From: Epiperipatus broadwayi
Lineage: Eukaryota > Onychophora > Udeonychophora > Euonychophora > Peripatidae
Direction: 5' to 3'
Assembly: GCA_028023455.1 (NCBI GenBank)
Contig: JAQFVV010000253.1
Coordinates: forward strand, 134,501-198,500
Length of the DNA: 64,000 nucleotides
This document shows positions 40,746 to 52,079 of this stretch, piece after piece. Within the stretch, counting starts at the first letter, position 1; every line of letters begins with the position of its first letter. The notes under the pieces were generated by a model that ran no database searches, was not told the DNA's origin, and saw nothing but the letters and a program-made list of their open reading frames with translations. Position numbers and translations under genes: made by a program.

Positions 40746-41639
40746 TTACTGTGGTGGACTGAACTGGCTTATATGTTGTAGAATTGCACCAAAATGACCA
40801 TCTTTGTAGGTACGCCTCCACATAAACTCCATCAAATAGGAGTCTAAGTGTTGACGTGCAATTCCTCTGTGCTTCTTATTCCTCCATTTGACTAAATCCC
40901 ACAACCTTTCAATATTTTGCGTGTGAACGCCAGTTGTCAGGTCTACAAAATTATACGTGTGGTTCACTCGATGGTGCTCGTATCCAGCCAGTTCCAATTC
41001 TTCTGTTTTATATCCTTTCCAGAAATTTCTATAAATAGTAGTGCCTTGGTGCACATTCTCCAAAATGGCTTGCATGAGACTGGACGCACTTCTATCTGCA
41101 ACGGCTATTATAAAACATTCATCTGTTTTTCTGCAGATACCGCCAAATACCCATTGCTGTGGAAGTACTCTGCCGGCATTGTTCTTACATTTGGAGAATA
41201 GAATTTCGTCTATTTCCACAATTGTGTTAGGGCCTCCTATTTTCTGCCTTTCATTATGTAACAGCTTTCATGCACATACTTCGCAGAGATAGTTGTTCCA
41301 GTCAATCACAGTCTTATCCAACATTTCTAACTGGTCAGCACAAAATAGAATAGACGTTAATTCTCTGGACCAACAATATATAAAACGGAGAGCCATTACG
41401 AAGGATATTCTGGAGCCTTCAAACCACGTGCCTTTTCTTATGGGAGTTTTTTTCAGACAATCTTTCAAATCGCACCGCCACTGTTTTTCAGTACCATGGA
41501 TGTACTTCTTCATCTCATGGCTGTTTTTGCACAATTTCACGCGGTGTAAAACTCCTTCTTGTTGGAAGAAAGCTATCGCCTCTTCTTCACATTTTGGGAG
41601 ATCCCACAACTTCATATCTCTTGTTTCAATATTAGCCAT
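40746..41639 (-). pseudogene. Merlin transposase (ISXO2-like DDE), one nonsense codon
   Basis: One continuous minus-strand frame of 297 codons, interrupted only by a TGA at 41268-41270. The N-terminal half has a Cys/His cluster (CDLKDC with upstream H and W) and RKGTWFEGSRISF, a conserved segment before the catalytic core. The core has VEIDEILF (first Asp), then TTIYRNFWKGY, where the family normally has S-D-x-W; here Asn replaces the second catalytic Asp. YEHHRVNHTYNFVD and GVHTQNIERLWDLVKWR (third catalytic Glu) follow. The length matches Merlin/IS1595-type enzymes (~300 residues). The TGA could be a C-to-T change in a CGA Arg codon. With both defects this copy cannot be active. There are no introns. 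Confidence 0.93.
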
Positions 41640-41921
41640 TTCTAAATTGATGTCTAAAAATGGAAAATCCAGAAAATTAATAAACTATAAAATACATCCA
41701 CTTAATATCATAGAAGAAATAACATGTAAATTACTTACAATTGTTGAGAAAGTAATGATTTCTTTTTAAAAAATGGTAAAAAAATTGCTGAACTATTAAA
41801 ACACTGAAAATGAAATCACTGAAAAAAACGCTGCTGCACTGAAAAAAACGATGCAACAAATAGGAAGAAATCCACTTTTAAATCTCGTGGGTCGAAAAAA
41901 ATCTCATGGATGAAAAAATCA

Positions 41922-42197
41922 AATCTCTCGAATTAGTCATATCAGCGTCTTCATTGCCATGACAATGTTTCATGTGTTCTTCTGACGACGCAAAGATTGG
42001 ATAATTACAGCTGTATGCCTTCAGCCTTATGATGTCATAGCAAGGTAACAAAAAATCCAATCTCTAGAATTAGTCATGTCAGTCTCTTCATTGCCATGAC
42101 AACATTCATGTGTTCTTCCGATGATGCAAATATTGGATAATTACAGTTGTGTGCCTTCAGGCTAATTACATCATAGCAAGGTAAATACTGGATTACC
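41922..42197. repeat. Duplicated right end of the Merlin element (137-bp period)
   Basis: AATCTCT[C/A]GAATTAGTCAT starts at 41922 and again at 42059. Both units run through CATTGCCATGACAA, TGTTCTTC and GGATAATTACAG to a TIR-like CATAGCAAGGTAA. Only the outer one is the true end next to the TSD. Confidence 0.88.
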
Positions 42198-42205
42198 TGT
42201 TTTAT

Positions 42206-42780
42206 AAACAACTGTATAATAAAATATTTATAAAACTAATATTTTGTTAGTATGTTTGCTCCTGTAATATATATATATATATATCTGAGTCACACCTATG
42301 TACTTTAATAAAAGAATTAATAATAATTAAAAAATGTTATTGAAAAGTTAAAATTTATAACTTTTAGGCGCGCATCTCAAATATATACATAAAATATATA
42401 TATACAACTAAAGGAGCAAGCTAGGATATAGGGTTTGAACATAGGTTAGTACATGGTAAGTGAATAGAACTATGAAGCTCAATCTTAAGCTAAGATTGAC
42501 TTTTTATTTGGTGATGATTTTTTGATGTTAGCTGACGTGTCTTTACAATTGACTGGTGGTACATAATTTAACCTTAGTCTGTGGAGTTGCTATCAGTTGT
42601 TTGAGCAACTGCAATCTTTTCACTTTGATCACAGCTATTGAAACGTATTTGGTGAATTATTTAAAAATATAGCATAAGACTTGAATACTTATCTATACTT
42701 TAGTATTTCTATTTTCAATTATTATCCTAGGATTCAAACCAATATTATCATCAAAAACATTTGGGTAGATCCATTTAATA
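42206..42780. other. AT-rich spacer
   Basis: Contains an (AT)n tract at about 42268-42284. From about 42430 it may include further decayed parts of the neighbouring fossil Ty3 element, but no motif is readable. Confidence 0.4.
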
Positions 42781-43830
42781 TTATTTTCGTGAACTGATTC
42801 TCTTTTTTCATTGTAAAGACCAAGTGATCAAGTCAGACATTGTCTAGTAAATTGCTATGATTATCAGTAGACACAACAAGAGTCAAATAAATTGTTTTAT
42901 TAGGCATAGTAACATTAACTTCCTGCTTGACACAAGAATGATATTTGATTTCTTTGATAGTCAATAATCATTCTCCTGCTAGAATGCAAATGATTATTTT
43001 TTCTATTAATGGTTGTCCATATATTTTTGACACAATGGACATTACATATTTGATGTTCACTTCCATTGTTATTGGCATATCATTACTAATAATTTTGCAT
43101 TTAGAAGCAGAGTGAATGTCTCTAACATTGTCTATACGGGCATTTAGTTTATTCAATTTTAAATTCCTTTTCTGGTCTTTTGGAATGCATTCCTCCATTC
43201 TTTTCTGAGTATCTGGTTTTTTTTAAACAAGTGGTTTCTATGTGACTGGTCTGTTTGAAATATATACACACTGTTTATCAATGTTGACATTTGGTGTGTG
43301 TATGCATTAGGTGTTACATTAAACCAAACTTTGACAAAATTATTGTTAATAGTTAGATACTATAATTTCATTCTGATCAGGAAAATATTTTAACAATCTG
43401 ACTTTGCAATCTGCAGCTTTAATGTTCCACAACTTATATTTAATGGGTAGTATGACTCACAGTTGACTCATAGAATAGTTGAGAAATGGCTCAATAAAAT
43501 GGTGATATTATGATCCATTAACAACATAACCTTTAGATTGTGGTCCTTCTACAAATAAAATGATCTCTCAAGGCCTCCTTTGAGAAGTCTTTAAAGCTGC
43601 AGTTAAGGGATAACTTTCTGAGTTTAATATCAAAATCTTTCACTTTAATCCCTTGCCTTGTATATAGAGATTGAAGTGATATCTCTGCATTGTTGTTAAA
43701 AGTTTTAAGCCAAAAAGTTTGACAATAGAGCTAATGCTTTTTCAAAATCATGTTCATCTGCCAGTGCTTGTAATATGTTATAAATGTGAGTTCCAAATAT
43801 AGACACAAGTATGGTTAATTTTAATTCAGG
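42780..43830 (-). pseudogene. Fossil Ty3/gypsy gag and protease
   Basis: Read on the minus strand from 43830: FGTHIYNILQALADEHDFEKAL, then after a frame change VKDFDIKLRKLSLNCSF and KEALRDHFICR. These are the standard gag phrases (E-S-v-x-x-F...L-x-x-L...C-x-F and LRDRFVCG-like). A long stop-ridden stretch follows. Then comes a protease-like ITMEVNIKYVMSIVSKIYG where the family has a D-T/S-G triad (Asp now Asn, Gly lost), then KTIYLTLVV and a last NLLDNV where LLGR is usual. RT and LTRs were not found. This is much more decayed than the 6941-12051 element and belongs to a different Ty3 branch (K02A2.6-like gag). Confidence 0.65.
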
Positions 43831-44095
43831 TTTTTAATTTGATTAGGCTGCATATAAAAAAAGCTCTCAATTCACAAAGGATGGCCAATTTTCAAGATAG
43901 TCGGAACACTTTCTAATCTGCCAATTTTAGCCATTTTCATTTTTTTTCTTTTAGTGCCATGAGAAAAAAAAAATTGACACTTTTTTAATAATTAATACTA
44001 ACCACTAGCAGTTGATTTTAAAATTTTTATTGATGCACTAATAATGTTAGCTGTCAATATCCTATCATAACTGGAATAACTGTTGTATTGATTGT
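43831..44095. other. AT-rich spacer
   Basis: No feature recognised. Confidence 0.35.
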
Positions 44096-44099
44096 GTGA

Positions 44100-44650
44100 T
44101 TGTGATAAACACTTCTTGTAAAATATGTTTATAATATTTATTTGTTAAACAAATGTATAAATGGGTATTTATAATTTAAACAATGTTATAGCTTCACTAT
44201 TGAGTTGCCATGTGACCATTTCTGTTAGGGATTTCAGGTACACTTCTAAGCTTAAGTATCATTACCAGCTGTGCTGTGATACCTTGCCTTATATGTAGTT
44301 ATACGATACTTCCATCTTTACCATGATAGCTTCCTTTGTGCATGATATAAATTCCGTGCCTCATGACTTTAACGTATTGTGGTCAACATACATGCTGCCA
44401 TAAAGTTTGACAGTAAATTGTTGTTGTTTCCCCTTACCTCTAGCTGGAATGACTATTTATAGCTACATCTTTTTTTTTCAAAATGAAACCAATCAGATTC
44501 TATGATATCATCCATCAGCCTGTTACTACCATATACAATGTGTTATTTATACATATATCTATTGATCTGTGGTAATGAATGTTCAACCCAATCAAGATAA
44601 GATGGAATGTGGACTAATACATTAGTTGAAAGTATGTTGGAGTATAATAA
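44100..44650. repeat. Dispersed repeat C, copy 2
   Basis: Same orientation and block order as 37455-38190, with more deletions. It ends near ACTAATACATTAGTTGAAAG. A B-box-like GGTTTGAACCC sits about 30 bp beyond (44678), but no A box is seen. Confidence 0.55.
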
Positions 44651-46173
44651 CAAATTAATATACTACAATTAAAAAACCTCTCAAGGTTTGAACCCAAATC
44701 AATTCACTTCATCAGTAATTATAAGTTTCAATACCTGTTTGATACTAGATATAATTAGTTTTGAAACATAATGTATCACTAACAAAGGCAAAACTAAAAA
44801 AAAACAGTTTGTGAAATGAATGGGTATTATAACATTATATCTAACCTTCCAGTAGATGGCTCTGCAGTGGAGTGAAAAGTAGTTAGTCTTGGAAGCATAC
44901 TTTAACATTGAGCTTAGAATTTCATATGTTGTTTTATAGGTATTAAAAAATACACACTAAAGGACAATAATTAAACAATTTATAGAATTCAAAAACATAT
45001 CTTAACTTTAGGTTTACATAAAGTTTATATTATAATTAGAAAACTTGAAAAAATTACATATCTCATTGTGCAAAAATAGAGTACATGATAATGACTTTAT
45101 AAATATATTAAATTTTCTGCCTGAAGTCATTTGATGTTAATCAAATCATTTGTTATTCAAACAATTAATGAACCTTTCCACTACTTAGTGAGGACAATGG
45201 TTCACATAAATCTCATCAGACAATGAAAAGATCATATAAAAAGCAAAGGATTGCTAATGGTTTCCTATGGTGAAAAAATAACTTGTTCCTGGGAAAAAAT
45301 TATTGTCATAAATTGTTAATCCTCTATTGACAACTTAATCTAGTATATATAATAATTAAAGAAACCTAATGCATGATATATGTATGTGTAAACTATGTTG
45401 TATGTGTATTATACAGAAATGCATTTAAAATATATACATAGGTTAAAAAAACGCTGTTAAAATTGATATTTTTTCTAATTCATCCAATTAGCATTAATCA
45501 TTATCCAGGCTTCTAAGTCACCAGTAGCTCAATCTAACAATCTTATCATTGTCTTTTATATCCTTTAATGGTCATGTGTTTTTTGAAGAAGTACACCAAA
45601 GTGTTGATGGCTCATGATATAAAATGAATGGTTGACTTGCTCTTTTGATTTTCTCTTTGTACAATGTATTATAAGATTTCAGTTTTAGATTTGATATTCT
45701 AATTGAAAACACATCTGGCTGTAAACGTACCCCCCCCCATATGATTAGAGAAAAAAAAATTTCATTATGAGTAAACTTACAGTTGACAATTTTATGTATT
45801 CTTTTGCAAAATAGTTATACTAAAATTCTATTTTTTTAAATTCATAATCATACATTATTGATGTGAAATTATTAAGAATTACAAAAGAATCCCAAGTTTT
45901 TTTTTATTTATTAACAGTGTAAGGGTAGACAAATTAGAGAATGTACACTACAGAATCGTAATTGAGTAGTTAATTTGAAAAAGTAAAAATTCTAACATAT
46001 TAAAAAAGAAAAAAAATTATGTATCTAACACATTCAGTGCTTACATATTGTAATGAATATTTAAGGCCTTTTTAACAGAATGTATTATGCAGATCAAAAA
46101 ATAAATCAGAACTTTATATAAAGCCAATAAACATCACATGACTACCTCATCTTATGCTTGTGTATAACTGTTG
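44651..46173. other. AT-rich intergenic DNA
   Basis: Contains a run of nine C near 45731 and poly-T near 45899. No gene recognised. Confidence 0.4.
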
Positions 46174-46366
46174 TTAAAACAGGGAAAACTCACTATATAT
46201 ATTGCCACACACAGCAAGCTAGAAGGCCATAAGCTAGAAACTAGTCTGGGGATATTGGATGAGTAGGCACTAGATGGGGATTTTATGCACAAGCCTTCTG
46301 GCATCCATTGATTACTCTAGCTTGCTGTGTGTGGCAATATATATAGTGAGTTTTTGCCTGTTTTAA
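46174..46366. mobile_element. MITE with TTAA target duplication (piggyBac-like)
   Basis: TTAA at 46174-46177 and 46363-46366 flank a 185-bp element. Its 46-47 bp arms (46178-46223 and 46316-46362) are nearly perfect inverted repeats: AACAGG, AAAACTCAC, ATATATTGCCACACACAGC, AAGCTAGA. One base difference and one indel separate the arms. The central 90 bp carry nothing coding. TTAA duplication is the piggyBac hallmark, but the ends start AACAGG rather than the more usual CCC, so the superfamily is tentative. Confidence 0.7.
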
Positions 46367-47898
46367 CTTTATATAAAATATGCAAATTGTCATTTTTGGT
46401 CATGTGTCACATTTGATGTATGGCAGTCATTTTTTGAGGTGACTTAGACATTTTTTGAATAGTGCATTATTTTGTGAAGACAGACATGCAAAATATTTAA
46501 ATAAATATTAAAAATATGAATCTTTTGCAAATTGATTCTATTGCATTTTCAGTATACAAAATTTAATATTAAAATTATACCACAGTTTTGTGATCACAAG
46601 TGCACTTACTAATAGTTTTGATTTGACAGAAATCAACATTTATAATGCTTTTAATCCAAAATTTATTGACTGCATACTTTAATTAATATTTACACTGAAG
46701 ACAATTTAAAATTAAATATTAATAGTATATGATCAAAATGTTTTTTTTTAGTTTTATGCTGAATGAAATTTTCAATTTTTCATTCATTTCTATATATTTA
46801 TATATTAGCAGCAATGTTTGCTATTTTTCAAATAAATTACAGGATGTTTTAAAATCGAACAAGTAGATTGTATTTTTTAAAATTTAGATTAAGTAATTTT
46901 TGTTCATATAACATTTACTCTTAATTGCATTATTCATAAAATCATTTTTTTTTCAAAATAACAATTATAACATCTTAGTTGCAAGGATTTTGCTGAAGCC
47001 AAATAAAGTTCATAACTATTTTCATCCATAAAAGTGAGTAAATATAATATATAGTTTTTAAACTAATGTACACATTTTAAAATTTAATACTGTATTAATA
47101 CATTTGATTGATGTAAATTATTAAAATATATTTTTGATTATTTATTATTCTGAATGAACACTGGGGGGGGGGGTGAACTTTGTAATGATGAAAATCATTA
47201 CTTTGGATATATCATTAATGAAGAGCTGATTGTCTTGCAAAGATGATAGATAAAATTTAAATAAAGTACTGTACTGTACTGTACTGTACTTTCATTAATC
47301 ACATTTTAAGTTTATAATCATAATGTTTTATACAGCACTGTAATATTGTGTATTACAAATAATCTCTGTATTGTAAAATTTCATCATGACAGTCATTATT
47401 TTTTGGATGACATAGCTTTAATAATATCTTATGACACCATCAATCTTACAAAATGGTCCCCAAATTTTTTTTTAAAGATCATTATAGTTAATAATCAATT
47501 TTAAATCAAAATACTGGATACAAATTGATGATGATTTCTACCATGAATCCTTGCATAAAGGTCATGCACTGAACAGGGTATAGGTGTCTGATTTTTATTC
47601 TGGTTAAAATTTGCCATTTCTGATTATCAACATTTAGCCCTAATTTGTCATTGTTGTTTATCAACTTTTAGCCCCTTTTTTTATAACATTTCAATATTTA
47701 CCACTATATTATACATTTTAATAGAAAGAGTAATTGAATGGTTTATTGCTCTAGAGTTCATAAGTGAACAAGAAGCCTTAATTTATATACCATAAGCTGC
47801 AGATCCACTATCTACAAGTGCTTTAAATTATACAGAACATAAACCTTAATCAATTCTTTGAAATAATTAAATTCTCAATTTTATACTTTTTAAAACCA
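46367..47898. other. AT-rich intergenic DNA
   Basis: Contains a run of ten G at about 47163 and a (TACTG)5 tract at about 47268-47292. No gene recognised. Confidence 0.45.
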
Positions 47899-47899
47899 A

Positions 47900-48029
47900 T
47901 AATAGTTTCTTTTTTTCTCTCATGTGTCAAAGCATCGGCCAGGAAGTGATCCTGCAAACCCGGGGTCAACTGCTTGCAAGGCAGTTTGCAGACCACTCAG
48001 CCACCAATGCTTGATTAATAGTTCCTTTT
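47900..48029 (-). mobile_element. Very short tRNA-derived SINE, copy A
   Basis: On the minus strand a 79-nt tRNA-like body (48010 to 47932) has paired 7-bp acceptor arms (GCATTGG with CCGATGC, one wobble), an intact A box TGGCTGAGTGG and an anticodon arm ACTGC-CTTGCAA-GCAGT (anticodon TGC). The B box is decayed (GGATCACTTCC). It continues with TTTGACACATGAG and an A-rich tail, and nothing else. Flanking direct repeats TAATAGTTTCTTTT (47900-47913) and TAATAGTTCCTTTT (48016-48029) differ at one base. This shows insertion by retroposition rather than a resident tRNA gene. Confidence 0.85.
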
Positions 48030-48211
48030 AATTAAAACAACAACAATAGTTCCTTCTCTTTTCTCACTATGAGACTGCATTTTGTCTTATATATAACTTA
48101 TAAAAATTGGCAATTGAAAATATAAAATATTAAAGATTTTGTGTAAAAAATTTGAAGTATTTAAAACATTTAATAATTGGTAAATAAAAATTCAAAGTTT
48201 TTTTTTTACAG
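48030..48211. other. Intron-like sequence with splice acceptor
   Basis: AT-rich, ending in a run of T and ACAG at 48197-48211, a strong 3' splice site for the exon that follows. Confidence 0.5.
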
Positions 48212-48270
48212 ATGGCCTGTAGATCTAACAGAATTTAATGCATATTATGACCCGTTAAACAATAGCATTT
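48212..48270 (+). CDS. Internal exon of a probable M13 (neprilysin-like) metallopeptidase gene
   Basis: A 59-bp exon bounded by a textbook acceptor (T-run then ACAG) and donor (GTAAGTATATAG). Read from 48213 it gives WPVDLTEFNAYYDPLNNSI with one base left over on each side. NAYY-D-P-x-x-N-x-I matches the block in neprilysin, ECE and PHEX peptidases (V-N-A-[YF]-Y...N-x-I) that lies just before FPAG and the GIG..HE.TH zinc site. In those enzymes the Asn-Ala pair is the substrate-binding motif. The other two frames contain stops or no recognisable sequence. Neighbouring exons, including the zinc-binding HExxH exon, were not found and may lie outside the window or in long introns. This is the best evidence for a host gene here; the gene would be on the plus strand. 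Confidence 0.55.
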
Positions 48271-48734
48271 GTAAGTATATAGTATTTTGGTCTTATTACA
48301 TTTTCATTTACCATAGACTAATTATTTTTGATAGTAAACAAAATAATTAAATGCCTAGAGAGATGATAATAACTAAACTCTAAGTAGACAAATAAATATC
48401 TATAGGTATATAGGGTGATTTTTATTTTTAATTTTCTCAAATTAATAGAGAGCTGAGATGGATCTTTTCTTGATATCAGATATCTTAGAGTCCAAATAAT
48501 AAAAAAATAGAAAGATGGTGGTCCTAGTATATGGAAAGAAATCTTTGGAAATGATGTTAAGCACTGAAGCAGTCAACCTGATACTCAGATAGAGCTTCAC
48601 AGCCCACTCAGAATCTCCCACCACCAAACTATATTTAAACTCCATCCTTATGCAAATATATGTATTTATTAATACATATTTTTTTTCTTTTTGCTTAACT
48701 ATTAAATAATATTACCGAGGCTGTAACCTTGAGA
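48271..48734. other. Intron-like or intergenic AT-rich DNA
   Basis: Starts with the GTAAGT donor of the preceding exon. The minus-strand frame at 48442-48645 is not recognised. Confidence 0.4.
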
Positions 48735-48960
48735 ATATGCATGTAAAATTTGATAGTAGGGACCTCTACAGGTGTTTAACCACAAGCTTATGCTATGGAA
48801 GAAAAGAGGGGAACCCTTCTTTACTTCAACCTACTTTCTATTTAAATAGGTGAAGCTGAAGCGGTTTGATCTGCAAGCATGAAGCTATTCAATACTTCAC
48901 TGATTAAGTCCACATTTCTTATTACACATTAATACTCGTGAAATCTTTCAATTTACAACA
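48735..48960. repeat. Dispersed repeat B, copy 2
   Basis: Matches 12310-12560 in order and orientation, including GCATGAAGCTA, CTTCACTGATTAAGTCCAC and GTGAAATCTTTC. If the M13 gene call is right, this copy lies in an intron. Confidence 0.5.
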
Positions 48961-51170
48961 AGTCAATGGAAAGATTTTATAGTTAGAAATCTATTACAAT
49001 AATGAACTGATTTAAATTACATGTAGATTTGATAGATAATGCTTAGGTTAGTCTATTAAAGATAGATGTAATCATGAGTCAGTTACATTATCATGTTATC
49101 TCTAACATCCTACATGAAGAGCTTAGGTTCAACAGTAGTTAGATGTGATCTTGTTCTTTTACTTCTATATATGTGGATGGACTGGACCATTACATTTGTC
49201 ACAATCAACTTTAGGATATGAAATATAAGTGTACCAGCACTTTTAGATTTGATATAAGTTGATTATACGTTATGGTCAAACCAGCTGATTGTTGAAGTTG
49301 ATAAGATGTATCCAAGTATATTTTCAGACCAGGACATCTGGGTAATTCCACCAACCATTACAATATAGATTTCTTAATGTAACTAATTTTAATAAATAAA
49401 TATTTGATTTGATATTAATTCATATATGTGCATAATGGATATGAACATATTATAGGTGAGGGAGATTACTTTTAATACACATCAAATTAAAGTGTATTAT
49501 ATTAGTGTGTATTTTTAAAATTATATTTAATTTATTATTTATTTTAATCATGGCGATCAGAAAAAAGTGATGCAATCCTTGTAAGAATATTCTCGAATGT
49601 AATTAAGACAATTTACTAGAAACCCAATTAGTCCATCTAAAACATATGGAAATTTTATCCACTTTCAAATTTGTTTTAAAATCATAGATCATATTTTAAA
49701 ACAATCAATTTGAGAAATTTTAACAGGATTGCATTGTCTTTAAAACTTACTTAAACAAAAGATGCATCCAGTCAGCAAATTCCAGATCCACTAAGTGAAT
49801 AAAGTGCTCAGGTCTAGCAGCTAAGTGCTTTCCAAGATAAAGAGAAAATTACTATAAATACTGCTAGATTTGAATCCCAACACAATACTCCTAATTATAT
49901 AACAGCAATAGCAAATCTAATCCACGCTCATCATTATAATAATCCAATGTGTCATGAGTAGTGGAACTTTTCACCTTTCTCTCCATTCAACATGATTTTC
50001 CCACACTTATCACCCAGGATCCCATCACCCATGAACTTTAATATACTTAAAGACTGAATAATTAAATGCTACCTGCCTTACTGACTGAATCTAACTAGAT
50101 CTAGTCCACCAATCCCAATGGACACTGAATCATCAAGGATCACTACTAATTTTATAAAGGTAAAAGAACTCTAACCACCGTCTAATGTCTAAACTCTTAA
50201 ATTCAACCTTCTGTAATTATTTATAATAATCCTGTCTATAATTTAAGATACTGTTCTATTAGCTGCTACTTTGTTTAGAAATTTAATATTTTGTTAAAAT
50301 GATTTTGTAATTCACTTACCTGATATTAGCATGTATATAACTCTATATAACTTTCTTTAATTTCTTTTTATCATTGAGCTTCTATTAAATAAATGTAATA
50401 TTTTCTTTCATCTTCATGTGGCAATAATATTTTATAATTTTCATTATTGTGTTCTATATATTTAAATATGCCAATAATTCCTGAAATTTGCCAGTTAGTT
50501 GTTTAATTTTATTATATTTTTCTCTCTTTCAACTTAAAAGAGTGACTAGATTAACTAATTAAAACAAGTCTTGTTATTTTTATCTTAGCAAATGCTTGTA
50601 AATTTGGGGAAAACAAATTATCCTATAATGTCAATGTAGAAAAACAATAGAAATCTATTTTTCTAGGAAATGTTTTTCTTTTATTTTATTTAAATAATAA
50701 GTGCTAATTTTAAAAACTTTATGAAATCAAATCTGTTTATTATGAAATAAATAACTACCACCCCATTTGTATATATTTAAATTATGTTTAGTATAATAAA
50801 AAAGCATTTGTAACCAAATTCTCATATTTATTTAACGTTGTGGAAAGTTTATAGATAAATTAAAGTAAGGGGAAAGGGCAGTCTCTATTCCAGTGATTAT
50901 GTATTTTAGTAATAAGTTTGAACAATCCATTACTGTTTAGTATTTAAATCATACTATTATGTTGGACATTCCGATATATATATAGATAATAATTCATTCA
51001 TGCTTACTGTTAAAATATTATATGTTCTTCATTCCAAGTATTATATGCAAACAGGCGTCCATGTTCAAATACACCTATGTGTGTCTTCGTGCTTTGTTCC
51101 CCAGGATTTTCAGTAATCTAAATACTGTATATTCATTCCAAGTCCAAGAACATGGCTGGCAACCCTCATG
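48961..51170. other. AT-rich DNA
   Basis: No gene recognised. Around 49797-49895 a stretch with AGCAGCTAAGTGC and GATTTGAATCCC is vaguely tRNA-like (A and B boxes about 50 bp apart) but too degenerate to call. Confidence 0.4.
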
Positions 51171-51174
51171 TGAC

Positions 51175-51390
51175 TTATTTTGGCATATGAGCTATTGACA
51201 TAGGGTCATCTTGGGAAAGACCTGTCTTATTGTTATTAATAGCTGGCACATTCATTTTGTGAACCAAATCTGCCAAAGTAGCAGAAAGAATTCGGTCACC
51301 ATTCTTCATCCTTAAATTTGGAAGCACATTTTTCAGATCCGAGATTGGATCATCTGATTCTGCCACTATGCATACACTGATCTCTTAAAG
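51175..51390 (-). CDS. Possible small coding exon, unrecognised
   Basis: A minus-strand open frame of about 70 codons between a TAA near 51390 and a TAG/TGA end at 51175. It contains SDDPISDLKNVLPNLRMKNG and LADLVHKMNVPAINNNKTGL. Its composition (Asp, Asn, Lys, Leu, Pro in balanced use) stands out from the AT-driven frames around it, and the DNA is locally G+C richer. There is no good ATG; a TTAAG or CATAG upstream could be a splice acceptor, making it a terminal exon. No family recognised. A decayed transposon segment is the main alternative. Confidence 0.3.
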
Positions 51391-51860
51391 TTCTCACCAT
51401 AAATCAAACCTATGAATGTCCATAAACCATAGTGTTATGATTCTACTAAACAGATGTCTTTATTATATTTATTAATATTTTCATATGTGCGTCTTTTTGC
51501 GACGCCATTATATATATATATATATATATATATATTAACTAGCTATCCCACACGCATATCTCACTCAGTATAAACTGAGAGCAATTTACTTATACCTGTA
51601 AAGTATATTTTTGTCATAAAATTATCATTCTAAATATTCGGTCAAGTGCTATATATTATAAAAAAATATAATTTAGTGATTGTATGTAAAGTAACATTGG
51701 GGAGTTTATTCGCTATATTTTCTCCTGGGACCGAGAAAATGTAGTCTTTAAAATATACAATTTATGGTTTAAAATGTTGTTTCAGCATTACTCCTACAAA
51801 TCATACGTATGTTTAAATATTTTTAGTGTGTCTTAATTTTAGTCCTGAAATATGGCACTA
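51391..51860. other. AT-rich spacer with (TA)n
   Basis: Contains an (AT)n tract at about 51509-51536. No gene. Confidence 0.5.
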
Positions 51861-52079
51861 GACTTGCTGTAACTTTTCATATTTGTGTCAACTTGCCGAT
51901 AACTTTGTAAATCTTGCGAAAATATCATGTACAAGATCATCCGTGTACAAGTTATTTTTTCACAAAAAATCTGATGAAAAATATCGTGTACGAGATCGGG
52001 GTACACGTTATTTTTGTCAGATCACAAGATTTACAAAGTTATCAATGGATTGGAACAAATGTGAAAAGACCAGCATGTC
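51861..52079. mobile_element. MITE, family A copy 2
   Basis: Inverted ends GACTTGCTG...CTTTTCATATTTGT on the left, matched by GACATGCTG...CTTTTCACATTTGT read inward from the right. Inner arms are GATAACTTTGTAAATCTTG on both sides. The centre is a two-unit repeat of AAAATATC[A/G]TGTAC[A/G]AGATC...GTTATTTTT. It shares the inner arms and core with 6501-6740. The open frames at 51883-52134 are within this palindrome and are not genes. Confidence 0.65.

Larger units (their letters stand above)
39488..42197 (-). mobile_element. Complete Merlin DNA transposon (2.71 kb)
   Basis: Terminal inverted repeats of about 57 bp begin GGTAGACCAGTATTTACC on the left (39488-39544) and GGTAATCCAGTATTTACC read inward from the right (42141-42197), with about seven mismatches. 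Both share TTGCTATGA and TTAGCCTGAAGGCA. The perfect 8-bp TSD and the single minus-strand ISXO2-like transposase identify the superfamily as Merlin. The left end holds its own hairpin: a second, inverted TIR-like copy lies at about 39650-39690 and TAACGTCACCTAGTGAT pairs with a complementary stretch near 39640. The right end is duplicated with a 137-bp period. A long repeat tract sits between the left end and the gene. Confidence 0.92.
39480..42205. repeat. Perfect 8-bp target-site duplication of the Merlin element (TGTTTTAT)
   Basis: TGTTTTAT occurs at 39480-39487 directly before, and at 42198-42205 directly after, the transposon. Eight bases is the expected length for Merlin/IS1016-type insertion. 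Confidence 0.92.

Noticed and set aside
41041-41769. Plus-strand frames across the Merlin gene
   Set aside because: Antisense shadows of the transposase.
50300-50360. Minus-strand exon ending at CAG/GTAAGTG (50318-50330)
   Set aside because: All three frames upstream of the donor contain stops within a short distance.
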